Positions 10,426-22,280 of a stretch of DNA of 64,000 nucleotides are shown here, piece by piece. Numbering within the stretch: position 1 is the stretch's first letter; each line of letters opens with the position of its first letter. Origin of the DNA: Chrysomallon squamiferum (lineage: Eukaryota > Mollusca > Gastropoda > Neomphalida > Peltospiridae); NCBI GenBank assembly GCA_012295275.1, contig CM022673.1, forward strand, positions 8,605,311 through 8,669,310. The letters run 5' to 3'. A program made the position numbers and the translations under genes. The notes beneath the pieces are model-generated. The model was not told the origin of the DNA. It was given only the letters and a program-made list of their open reading frames with translations, and searched no databases.

Positions 10426-13400
10426 ATGGCTACTCCATCGATTGCTGAATTTTATCGTGGTCGCAGTCTGTTTATCACAGGAGTCACAGGATTTTTGGGT
10501 AAAGTGCTCCTTGAGAAGCTCCTACGTTCCTGTCATGGACTCAGCACTTGCTATGTTCTTATTCGTCCAAAGAAAGGTCTCTCAGTGGAAGAACGATTAG
10601 AACAGCTACTACAGTCAAAGGTTGATTATAATAATACTAATTACAATTATTTTTCATCCGAGATGAACAAATATTATTTATGTTAGCAATTTAAATGAAG
10701 TACTAACTATTAACAGTAATTTTTACTCATCTATAACTTGAGATTGATATTAATATTAGTAATTTTTAAATTAATTTTTATAATTTTTAAATTTTTTTTA
10801 AATATACCACGATCTCATTCTGTTCAGTATTCAGTCAGGCTAAATTCACTAATAAAATGTAATTAAATTTTTCAAAATATCTTCACATTATTATTATTAT
10901 GATTATGATAATTATTATTATTATTATTATTATTTCAGCTGTTTGAAAGGCTTAAGAAAGAACAGCCAGACTTTTCTTCCAAAGTTGTGCCCATTGCTGG
11001 TGACATCATGGAACCTCGTCTGGGAATTAGTGAGATTTCAGAGGAACTGCTGAGCAATGAGGTGTCCATTGTCTTTCATTCCGCTGCCACTGTGAAGTTT
11101 GATGAGGAACTGAAGTAAATTTTACTAAAGCAGAAATTTTAATTGTTTGTTTATCAGATTATTTATTTTTAGAATTAAATTATTCATATGTTCTGTGGAT
11201 TTTATGTGAGGGAAAAATAATGATGAAGGTTCAAACAGAATGAAAAAGTAAGTAGGGTGATGATGATGGGGATGCAGAATCCATGTGTGGGTCTTGCAGT
11301 TTTATTCAGACAGAAAGAATGGGAAAAGGTACAAGAGAGAATGAATGAATGGTAGATGGATATAGTTGATGAATGTCAGTGTTCCCTCTCAGCTGCATGA
11401 CTGTTGCTGTGTTGTTGCATGCGCATCAGAATGTTGCCTCTCATTTTAATTTACAAAATATGACTGTTTTGGACCCATTACATTTCCATTTTTGCTCAAA
11501 GCATCAAAAGTTCTGCTCCTTTGAGATTTAAACAAATTTGTGGGAATGCTGACTGAATTTAAAGAAATTTAATGTGTATATAAGTATTCCTATTTTTAAG
11601 AGGTGAAGTGAGTGAAAGAAGATTAAAGAAACAATAAATGAGTTAACTGAAAAATAATTAGGCCTACCAACAAATTTAAAGAATTTTAAAATATATGTCA
11701 AATTCATTTTGAGATAAAGACAGCTGTTTTTTATAATTTGTTATTATTGAAGTGAAAAATAACCGACCATCCATGAGGCATTACAACAAAGGCTAAAATT
11801 TGTTAGCTGAAAGGGAATAGCCATTGAAATAAGCATAATTTATTTTATCAAAAAATTAGTTCAATATGTACACAAGCTTAAAATTTTTTTTATTTGATTA
11901 TAAATGAACCAGGGAAGTTAAATTATTGTTTTTATTCGTAATTAATCAACTTTCAGATTATCGGTTCAGATGAATGTTGTTGGTGTTCAGCGATTAATAG
12001 AACTGTGTCGCAAATTTCGTCACTTAGAGGTGAGTTGCTGTATTGTTTGGTAAAAGTAGTTTGTATTTCTGTGGAAGAACACTATCAATAATGGAATTAC
12101 TAAACTTTGGGTTAATTCTTAACGTATTAGATGAAATACACTCTATATCTAATTAAATCTGTAACACAAAATTCTAACTCTGTAGGTCAGATAACTCAGA
12201 CTTCTGTATTGTGTGGACAAGAACATAATCTTGAACCAATGGGAGATTTTAAACTGTTTGAATCCAAGTTTGATAAATGACTGGACACAGGACTGGATAT
12301 TCTTCAACCCTTTTATGTCATTGTGTATTAAAATGTTATGATTTGTCTTCCAAATTTTGGAACATTATTTGTAAAAGATGTCCAACATGTTAAAATTCCA
12401 TTGAGATAATCCAACATATTTGTAAATGTTGTTTTTGCAGGCAGTGGTACATGTTTCAACAGCTTATTCTAACTGTCACAGGAAGATGATTTCTGAGATG
12501 GTCTATGACCCACCTCTTCATCCACAGAAACTCATAGATGCTGTTAGGTATGCTGTTATTTTATTTTATAATTATTTTTCTGAATTTTGTTTTTAATATA
12601 ATTTAACTGAAATTCAGTGTACAACATAGGATAGTTCTTAGCGTAATAATACAATAGTCTTGTGTTGCTGATATGTTTTTATATTAGTTAGCCGTATTTT
12701 TATTTAACATATTCATTTTGGTTTTATATAATTATACACAAATATTTAATATGTTCTGAAGCTCATTATGATTATCTTTTATTTAAATATTTAAATACAT
12801 TTCTCCTTCAGTTGGTTGGATAATGATGCACTGAATTCACTAACTACCAAACTTGTTGGGAAACATCCTAATACATACACATACACAAAGGCCATGGCGG
12901 AGTATCTGTTGGTAGAAGAAAAAGGAGATTTGCCTATTGCTATAGTGAGGCCTTCAATTGTGGGAGCTTCGTTGTCAGAACCTGTTCCTGTAAGTATAAT
13001 AGTGATTTCCCATTCAAATCAGTGCACCACAAATGGAATGTCAAACATTATGGTATGTGTCTGCAAGAAACATTCTTTGCAGCCAACTGATGCTGAACTG
13101 TTCTTTGGGATTTTAAAATAGTAAATGTTTTCAAACCAAAACCATTTAATGTGATGATAAACTTTATTATATATTCACCATAATTACAGTAATGCTTTTG
13201 ATACTTGTATAAGAATGATATTCTGTGCTTAAACCATAATATTAATCTTTTAGTCTCTGGTATAAAATGAATTATTACAAGAGATGAAAAAAGATTATAG
13301 CATGTATAAACAATTTTAGTACATGTAAATTAAATTTATTTTAGAGTTTTATTGTACCCAAAGAAGAAAAAGCTACTACCTATATATAATAAGAAGACAG

Positions 13401-15100
13401 AAATAAACAAAGAGAAGTTTAAATAGTTCAGTTTTCATCTAAAATTATACATATAGTTTGGATTGTATAGAAAGCTTGTTTTTGTTTTATTTATAGGGCT
13501 GGGTTGATAACTTCAATGGACCAACAGGCATTTTGGCTGCAGTAAGTTCCAGTTTAGATTCATTTTGCTTCTTTAATCACCCAGTATATTATATTTATTT
13601 ATTTATTTATTTTATTTTCATTTTTTTCTTCTTTACATGATTTGAAATTTTCATATTAGTATCATTATTATATTATTTTAGTTTCAGTTAAATTAGTTAG
13701 GAAATTGAAAACGATTAGAATAATCTGAAAATGTTTGTAATATATGCTAATACACCATATAATTCCTTCTTTTTTAATAACTCTCTTAGGATTTAACTCA
13801 AATTTACTGTATGTTTGTTAATGTTAAATAAACATATCCTAAAAACTGACAGCCAAATTGTAGTAAGTGTTCAATCAACAATATCAATTACTTATTTATT
13901 TTTGTTTTAATTTAGAGGCGTCAATGTGATTAACAGTAGAACAAATGCTGGTCACAGCAATAGCAATGAAGAAGAAAATTGTATAGGTTTAACAAGCTAG
14001 AAACGAATTCTCACATTTTACTATCTGTTTATTATAAATGAAAAATTTCTTTTTTAATTTCAGATTGGGAAAGGCTTGCTAAGAATAATGTGTGGAAATA
14101 TCCGAGCCACTGCAGACATTGTTCCTGTAGATATAACAGTGAAACTGATGATAACTGTTGCCTGGGATACAGCAGTTAACAAGTATTTTTTTTTTTTTTT
14201 AATTATCTTTATTCTAGAATTAGTTGTATTATTATTTCTTTTCATTCTTTCTCTTTTTTTTCTTCCTTTCTCTAATTAGTTTATTTATTTATTTATTTAT
14301 TTCTTTCTTTTCATTTCTGTCAAACTCTACTGTTTTATTATTTAGAATGTAATTCAGACATAGTTCAGTATAATTAATTTTTTTTTTTTTTTCAAAAATC
14401 AATATTCAGACATAGTTCAGTATAATGAACACAACAGGACAGATCAAAACAGACTATTGGGGACAAACAACACATGTTTGTTTATTTATTTAAATTTTAT
14501 TGGGGATATTTATTTATTTATTTATTTTTTATTTATTTATTTTTACTGTTTGTCTGTTTTGTGTGGGTGTTCATTAATTTTGGATATTTGTGCATTTAAA
14601 AAAATTAATACTTAAAATATTAAAATCTAAAATGTTAATTTATAATTGTATTAAAAAAAAAATCAGTTTTCATTTTTGTTGTCAAAATTTTTAAAAATAT
14701 TTATTAAATGAAAAATTTCTGGTTCTATTTTGATTCTAAATGGCAGAAAAAATAATATGGAATCAACCTAAATAAATGTCAATTTGCTTAAAGCCTAACA
14801 TTTTCACTATTATATTTATTTTCAGAAAAAATGTCATACGAGTTTTTCATGAAAAATCCAGTGGAAGTTGTAGCAAGAGCACCAAATCCCAGATTAACAA
14901 AATCTGTGTAGGTTATTTGCACAGTTTTCTTGTTTAAAAATACTTGTTTCAGAAATTATCACAATTATAATCAATGTAACTCTTTAACCAACAATATTAA
15001 CAGTACATATAGGAAGTCTGTCTATTTGTTGTCTGTCTCTCTGTCTATTTGTCTGTCTGTCTCTCTGTCTGTATATATATGTCTGTCTTTCTATCTATCT

Positions 15101-15152
<52 letters not shown>

Positions 15153-17540
15153 TTCTTTCTTAGATACATGAATGAAAAAAAGTTAATTCAGGGATAAAAG
15201 TCAAAACTACATATGAGACAAAAACATATTTTGCAACATTAAGATTCATGTTATTATGAATATTTTGGTAATTTAAGTAAATACACAGAAAATACATCTA
15301 AAAATAAAAACAGTGAAGTTCTGGTCGCAGAGAGATATTACTGTTTCAGCCAGGACATTTTTTTATTTCTTGATCTTAGAGCAGCAAACTCAAATTAAGT
15401 AACTGCCATTTACCATCATCATCTCCATAGTCATCTTCCACATTACCCATTATTATCATCTCATCATTGTCATTATTTTTAATATAAACATGAATATAAT
15501 CATCATTACCAGTATTACTATTGTTGTTGTTTTCGTTATAACAAACGGATGTAAATTTAATATGCTCTTCCAATATTTTCAGAATCTGGAAAGATCTGAA
15601 TGTTGTGTTTGATCACATGATTCCAGCATACATTATGGACTTCTACATGTGGATTGTTGGAAAGAAACCGGTGTAAGTTAAATTTTCTAGTCTTCTTTGT
15701 ATTTATTATGTTATATAATAGAATACTAAAAGACAATAGTTTTAATATACATGCATTATTGATCATAGTTTTATTTTAATTATATTTTCTGTTTTTTACT
15801 TGCATGCACACTTTAATTTGTACTCTTGAAATTTCACTTCAAATTTTTTTTTTTGAAATCTAGAAAACAGAAACATTCTGTGCTTATAAATCAGATGTAA
15901 ATTTTTATTAGCTTTTTGTACATTACCTACATAATAGGCAGTGTTTTGAACACACATATTCTCTTACGTATGTCTTCAGGTTTGTGAAAATTCAAGATCG
16001 TCTTTGGAAAACTATTGGGAGTTTTGAGTTCTTCACATCTCATGAATGGCACTTTAACAACGACAATGTGTTTAGGCTATACAAGAAAATGTCAGCATCT
16101 GACAGAAAGGTAAATCCTTATTACAAAATTTTGTGTTATTTTGTATCAGATTTATATTTTGATTTGGTTATCTTTTGTTTAATTTTTATTACTATTCAAA
16201 CATTTAACTTCCAATTTTGTCTTCAACATTTAATGTTTAAGTAATCTGATTTTTATATTTAATTATCTTAGGTCACCAATTACACTTTTTTAAATATTAT
16301 ACAAATGTGATTTTCATTACTTCTGTCCTAGTTTCATTTAGTGTTTTTATGATTTGTTTCTTTTATCAAATCATGTGAATACATTGGGTTTCTTGGAATT
16401 ATTTCTGTTAAATAATAAATTATAAAGGAATTTTTACCAACTGGGACATAATGTTTACCTTCATTATGATTATTTCCTGATCAATAAAACACTTTTACAA
16501 AAAATCTGTTAATTATTCTTGAAATACTTAGTTTGTGTTAAGGAATTTGACTTTGATTTGTGTCTTTGATCATTAAAGGTTTAGATTATTTGTTACTTCT
16601 TAATAACTTGAATTGCTATGTTGTTAGGAATTTGATTTTGATGTGTCTACTATCAACTGGGGCCAATACATGGAAGACTATTGTTTAGGAACAAAACAAT
16701 ATGTTCTCAAGGAGGAGATTGAGTCTCTACCTAAAGCAAGAAAAACTCTACAAAGGTAAGTAGCAGTATTATTAACATGACTAGAGATGATATAATATTT
16801 GACATTATTTTGTATATATTGCTAATTATATGTTACATTAATGGGATAAACAGACAATTACTGTACTGTTTTAGGACCTTTTCTTTTGTTTATTCAACTT
16901 CAGTTTTAATTGGTATTTATCCAAAAGTTCAGTTGAAATTATTGTTGGATCTAAGTTTTCGTAAACATAGAGCGATAAACAGTTTATTGGAATAATTCTG
17001 AGATATTCCCTGTAATGTGTTTTCATGTCTATGAGAAGGTGGATGTTAGATAATAATAACAGGTTTCTTCTCATTCAATCATTACTAAAGTATGTTTAAC
17101 AGATAATCACTTTAATGGTTTGCAGCATCTGCAGTGAATATACATATTTATTCATTCATTTATTTTATTAACTTGTTTGTTTGTTTGAATTAATTACATG
17201 TAATGTATAATGTCATTTTGGGCTCATTAATCCATCAATTTTATTTTCTTTTATTTTCATATCATCTTATTTCATTTCAAATTTTTTTACTTTATTTATT
17301 TACTTAATATTTAAAATTAAATCATTTTTATTTATTTATTTATTTATTTATTTGTTAAATATTTTGTTTACTCACTTCAGACTGAAGAGATTACACTGGA
17401 TTTTCAACACACTGATGGCTATTGCTGTGTGGCGACTTATGATCAACAGAGTGCGGGTTGCCAAGTCTCTCTGGAACCTGCTTATGAGGTGGATACAGTG
17501 GCTCTTTCAGAAAATACCCATGGTGGCTAGATCAAACTGA
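10426..17540 (+). CDS. FAR1: Fatty acyl-CoA reductase, FAR1-like
   Basis: Family role: NADPH-dependent reduction of fatty acyl-CoA to fatty alcohol at the peroxisomal membrane, feeding ether-lipid and wax synthesis. Exons with GT-AG borders: 10426-10620, 10939-11114, 11957-12029, 12441-12547, 12812-12989, 13497-13541, 14064-14182, one uncertain (about 14421-14473), 14826-14907, 15583-15672, 15980-16109, 16628-16755, 17381-17540. The start ATG is followed by a Rossmann motif TGVTGFLG (residues 18-25). The active-site YTYTK is at 206-210 and is followed by VRPSIVGAS. Later signatures are [11 protein letters not shown] and [11 protein letters not shown]. The C-terminus holds a hydrophobic segment ([16 protein letters not shown]) as expected for a tail anchor. 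Length without the uncertain exon is about 494 codons, and with it about 512, close to the family's roughly 515. All phases close except around the uncertain exon. FAR1 versus FAR2 cannot be told apart here. Confidence 0.95.
10893..10934. repeat. (ATT)n tract next to FAR1 exon 2 acceptor
   Basis: An ATT/TTA tract, once interrupted, that runs to within four bases of the acceptor AG at 10937-10938. Confidence 0.9.
13005..13095 (+). mobile_element. SINE fragment in FAR1 intron 5
   Basis: The string cagtgcaccacaaatgg followed by a tatggtatgtgtctg block matches the central part of the gastropod-type SINE wording also seen at 42.3 kb. It lies just after the exon 5 donor, and reading through the donor gives an artificial open frame to about 13121. 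Confidence 0.5.
14352..14426 (+). repeat. 23-bp direct duplication containing a splice-acceptor-like site
   Basis: The 23 bases starting attcagacatagttcagtat are present at 14352-14374 and again at 14404-14426, separated by a poly-T rich insert. The second copy is the apparent acceptor of the uncertain FAR1 exon. Confidence 0.85.
14421..14476 (+). other. FAR1: Uncertain FAR1 exon 8
   Basis: Between the exon ending in AVN and the exon starting [10 protein letters not shown], the family expects a segment like VYNCTTG...WGE. The only match is here: [15 protein letters not shown] after an acceptor at 14420, in the phase required by the upstream exon. The downstream exon needs an incoming phase of one base. 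The GT at 14473 leaves phase zero, and the GT at 14477 makes a TAA across the junction. One extra base before the donor would repair the join, so this is either an assembly indel, a lesion, or an exon boundary I have misread. Confidence 0.45.
15018..15145. repeat. Compound CTGT/CTAT/(AT)n microsatellite
   Basis: CTGT and CTAT units lead into an (AT)n tract at about 15105-15144 within a FAR1 intron. Confidence 0.9.
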
Positions 17541-17855
17541 TGTGTGCTCTGGTTTTATCCAAATTAGTTGAGATTTTCAACCAGTGAGCTAAAAATGTTG
17601 CATCTTGCCAAATGTCCATATATGTGGGTTGTGTTTCTTCTTTTGAAAAAAAACAAAAAATAACAAGAGATTTTGTTCTATATAGATGGTATGTACTCAA
17701 GATAGGACCAGAGAATGTATATTTCATGAGCAATTTTATCTGCTGCATTTGTTTCTTGTATGAAAACAAACAAAACAAAAATATTTGAATTTATTCTATT
17801 TTTTAAAAGTTCAGTATTATTATTTAAATTTATATTAGTGTTTACACTGAATTAA

Positions 17856-17869
17856 AATAAAAGAATAAA
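17856..17869 (+). terminator. Candidate polyadenylation signals for FAR1
   Basis: Two AATAAA hexamers lie eight bases apart. They are weak evidence alone in AT-rich DNA, but their position downstream of the stop is reasonable. Confidence 0.4.
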
Positions 17870-18292
17870 AATGTTAATAATTTTAAATTGTAGACAGTTG
17901 TTTTTAGTATCAGAGAAATTGCCTTGATTGAAAAACACAATGTTCTGAATTTTAATTTTAACCCATCATGATAAAAAGTAATTGCTTTGGTTTTTTTATG
18001 ATTGAAATTAATGTATTTTTTAAAAATGATTTATTTTTCAAAAACAAATGGTTCTGTTTTAATTCCACTTAAAACAGTTATTTTTAAATTATATTAATAT
18101 TAATTCCTTATTCCAATATCATTAATGGATATCATCTATTCAGTAATATAGAAAATGTGTTTTTAATTTGTTTTTTGTGGTTATTGTCATTTTATTTTTT
18201 TTACTTTATTTTTATATTATTTTACTTTTTTAAATTTATTTTTGTTTTGACTTTGTTCTCAGATTATAACTGTGCAATATATTAAATTACTT

Positions 18293-18294
<2 letters not shown>

Positions 18295-18334
<40 letters not shown>
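18295..18334. repeat. (AT)n microsatellite
   Basis: An AT dinucleotide tract of about 40 bases. Confidence 0.95.
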
Positions 18335-18336
<2 letters not shown>

Positions 18337-20584
18337 CTTGCAAGAACACGCACATATTTATATAGCAGTAGGATATAAATTAAGCTTCTTTTCTCTTATG
18401 TGAAAAAAAAGATGAAGAAAACATTTTTGAGGGCATTAAACAGACTTTAACAAAAGCAAGTTAATTACTTTCAAACTGAACTATAATAATTACTATGAAC
18501 ACAACATGTATTGTTCCCTAGCAACAGAGTGAAACTAAATATATAGCAAAAATATATCCAGAGTAATCTAATTATTTGTTAAGAATAGTTATAGTGTACT
18601 TAAGTTAATATAACTGACATAATAAAGAATAATGACGTAAATAAAAAATTAGTGATTTATTATGACTTATTTGTAGCTCACCTGCTATAAATGTATTCAT
18701 GAAGAACTCATTTCTAATGGTCATAACATAAGTTTAGTAAATGACTAGGTGACAGATTGTTTTTCTCATTTTTTCTTTTTAATTATTACACAACTTTTTT
18801 TTTCTTTTTAAATATCTTATTTCATTATTTACTTTCTTTCACTATAACTACATCAATTCGATATAAATCACAATTAACAGAGAAATATTATTACAGTATC
18901 ACTAACACTATTGAAACTATTGTTGCTATGTCATTAATATATGAAAAACCACTTAATATTATTCCACACAAATTTTAGTTTAAAATTTTTGCAAACAAAA
19001 TTTGATACTATGTTTATTTCTTTGCTCTATTAGATTGTTTGTTTCATTTTTTATTTTTCTTCTGTTACTGATTTTGTTACTTGCATATATATGAGAGTTC
19101 CAATATAAAAATAGAGTTTTGCCAAAGTACTGTCTTCAGTATTAGAAAATACGTAAATATAATTTTATATACATCAAAATTATAGCTACTAATAAAATCA
19201 AAATTGTTGATTTGAAAAAGATTTATCAACATTATCCAGGAAATACAAAATCAAAGTGCAAATATCTAGATACTTGTTTTGCATTTACAGGAGTATTTTT
19301 TTAGTTAATTTATATAAAAATTGTTTGGATTGGTTAAGCATGAAAAAATTGACTTAAATATAAAAAAAAATTGTTTATAGATATATATATATATATATAT
19401 ATAGTTTGTCATGTAGTTTTATATGTTTATGCTGTTATCATACAATTTTATGAGTTTAATCTGCACAAAGAGATCTTTAATAAGCACAACTAGTGTTAAA
19501 TAAACACTTGTTTTACACTGTATAATACTTCTTGAATATATATATCATAAAAATTATTCACATTTGTTTAAAAGTAGATCCAGTACTGTTTTGGACAATG
19601 TAATTTTATAATTTAATATAATACAATATAATATGATCATAAAATTACCCAAGGATGAGTGAAAATAGCCATTTACACTCAGCTTACATACAAATGACCC
19701 TGAACACTTACTTGTCACCAGATCTTTTTGATAAATCATATTTAATGGCTGCTTGTATTTTATTACTCACCCATTTCATTGGTTAATCGCAGACATCACA
19801 TGTAATCAATCTTTTTTCTCTTTTTTGTTTTTTAAATCTTAGCCATCAGTTTATCAGCAAAGAAATTTGTTTTAATAACAATAAGTTTTTAATAACACTA
19901 TGAAGAGAGATAATAAAATTAATTCTTAGAAAATATATTATTCCTTTTTAGAAAAAAAGAATTTAAATCTTTGTTATTTAATGCATTTTCAAATTATATG
20001 GTTATTTCAATCACTGTTAATGAATGTACATAAGCATTTTTTTGTTAGCATGTTAATTTGTTTGCATTTGAAAGATTGGTTGGAGTTCCGTTTTTTTCTA
20101 TATGGAAAGTTTTTTTTTTCGTGGAATTAGGCACGCTTTCTATTCAAAGGTTTCACATTCATTGCAAGCAAAAATTTTTAAATGTTTTTTTATTATGGAA
20201 TTTGAAATTACAGTTAATTATGTTGAAGGAAATAAATTATTTACGCAACAAATCTGTCTTCTGTTGTTATTGTTTGTTTATTTACAAAACAAATTGAAAC
20301 TGGATAGGTTCAAGGGATGAATGTGAAATATATTAATGTTAAAGTGAATATAGTCTTTGGCATAAATTATTTAAAGTGTGGCAGTTCAATTTTACAAATT
20401 ATATATATTTTTATGAAGTGGATAATCAGCTTGCTTTTTTTGTGTGTAACAGTGATGCGAGAATTCCTGGTTTGGAATATCTTGAACTACAAATTAATGT
20501 AATGAATTTTAATGCAGCTGTTTCCTTGATGAACTAATTACTGGTATACTGAAACAGTAATAACAATGATATAACAAGCATTTA

Positions 20585-20640
20585 TTCTGCAACCTATTGC
20601 ACCTTCACCACTGAGCTGCAGCCTTTTTCCTAGGTAATTC
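20585..20640 (-). mobile_element. SINE head fragment, minus strand
   Basis: The minus strand reads ggctgcagctcagtggtgaa, an A-box-like tRNA start. No intact B box follows. Confidence 0.45.
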
Positions 20641-21339
20641 ATTTAAAATAATTGTTTTAGATTATTAATACTGGTGTTATTTTGTATGAACATGCCTCCA
20701 CAAAATTCATTTGTTTTTATCACCAAAAATTACAAAGAAAAAAATAATATAAAAACATTATTTTAAAATTAAGATGTTTTTCAATTTTTGTTTCAGTTTA
20801 ATATTTGACAATATAAAATGAGTTTGAAAAGATAAAATAAAACAAATTGAACAAAATAATCATTACAAGCTTTCCCAAAACACAGCATAATGGGATTAAG
20901 TTTTCTTTGCCTTAAAAAAAGCTTGAAAAGCAGAAAATAAAATTTAATTCTTAAAAAACAAAAAAGAACCCCAATTGCCTCAAAAAACAATGTTAAAATT
21001 GTCTTGCTGCAGTTTTGCATATTATGTAAACCATTATACTCTTTGATCTAATTTGATTTTTACTGCTGTGTTATTCCAAGAGGCTAATATTTGTTATAAT
21101 CATGGATTATTTGAAAATTGCCTAGAAATAACTCTTCATATCATCTTGAAAAATACTGGGGGTTTTAGTTTTTTTTTTTTTTTTATTTATATCAGTTACA
21201 GTTTAACTGTAAACATAATATTAACATACTGAAATGATAGATTATGTTTTTGAGAACTGTAAAAGAATTCTGCTATGATTTATGAAACAAATTGTGAGAG
21301 GAGATATTCTTGGTTTGTTTTTGAACATATCATGAAATG

Positions 21340-22280
21340 AGTTTGCAGTAGTGTTTCAAAGAACTGAAGGAGCTTTGTAAAATAAGAGTTCTTAAAAATT
21401 ACATATGAAACTGGAAGAATTGTACAAAGGTTTGTGAAGTAAGAAGTTGCAAAATTTTTTCAGGGAATTTCAGTTTGTGAATTGCGATTTACAATGTTTC
21501 ACAGAATTGCTTTACGAAATGATTATTTTCTGTATTTAAGAGAATATTGTAAAAATATCCTGATATTACTAGCTAAATATAGTACATGCACTTTGAAGAA
21601 ATTACAAAAAGATAGTGCTGTACTTAAGGAAATTGATAATTTCAGTTTATAAATTATGTTTCAGAGAGTTTTCAATAAAACAAAATATTCCTCATCTATT
21701 CAATAATTCAAAAAATAGAAAAGATTTAAGTTGTGACATGTGAAATGGATACATTAGATGGAACTGCTACAATCTAGCTAAAGTTTGAGAAATAAATCAT
21801 CATACATTTTTGAGAATTGCAAGAATAATGCTAAGCTTTTAAAAAAATTGCTAAAGTCCTATAGTCAGTGAAATAAAGAATTCCTACACTATTTTATAGA
21901 TTTGTAAAAGTTGTGCCACTATTTATGATATAAAAGTTCAGTTAATGACTTAGAAAATAAAAGTTCTGGTAAACTTGTCAGTTAATTGCAAAAGATTTCT
22001 CAAAACCATTACCTGAACTGTAAATGTCCTGCTGTAATTTGCAAAATAAAATTTTAAAAATATTTCAGAGAATTGCAAAACTCTGTTGATTAGAAAACCA
22101 AAACTTATAAATGTTTCATGGAATTGCAAGAATTAGCTTCCTAGAGAATTTAAACATCATACTAGGATTTGTGAAAAACAAGTTCATGTAAATGTTTCAG
22201 TGAATTGCACGAGAGTCCATTAACAACAGAGAAAGTGTGGAACAAAGATTTTTCATCTTCAGAGAATTCAAACCTTGCTG
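21340..22280. repeat. Diverged tandem array overlapping the 3' end of RLIG1
   Basis: On the plus strand, a block like tttcagagaattgcaa recurs about every 50-80 bases (clear copies near 21457, 21497, 21811, 22063, 22115, 22196 and 22258). A second block like tttgtgaaataaaagttc lies between copies. The copies are heavily diverged with variable spacing. The last two or three units lie inside the RLIG1 terminal exon. Confidence 0.7.

Larger units (their letters stand above)
17541..21300. other. FAR1 3' region and intergenic DNA
   Basis: AATAAA signals at 17856-17861 and 17864-17869, about 320 bases after the FAR1 stop, could end its transcript. The rest is AT-rich, with an (AT)n tract at 18295-18334, another TA tract near 19380-19402 and a minus-strand SINE head at 20585-20640. 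No further gene was recognised. Confidence 0.6.

Noticed and set aside
12990-13121. Extension of FAR1 exon 5 to a stop at 13121
   Set aside because: A strong GTAAGT donor follows codon VP at 12989, the family sequence continues in the exon at 13497, and the extension lies in a SINE fragment.
21340-22280. CRISPR-like repeat array
   Set aside because: The repeats are diverged, spacing is irregular, there are no unique spacers of constant length, and the DNA is clearly animal nuclear.
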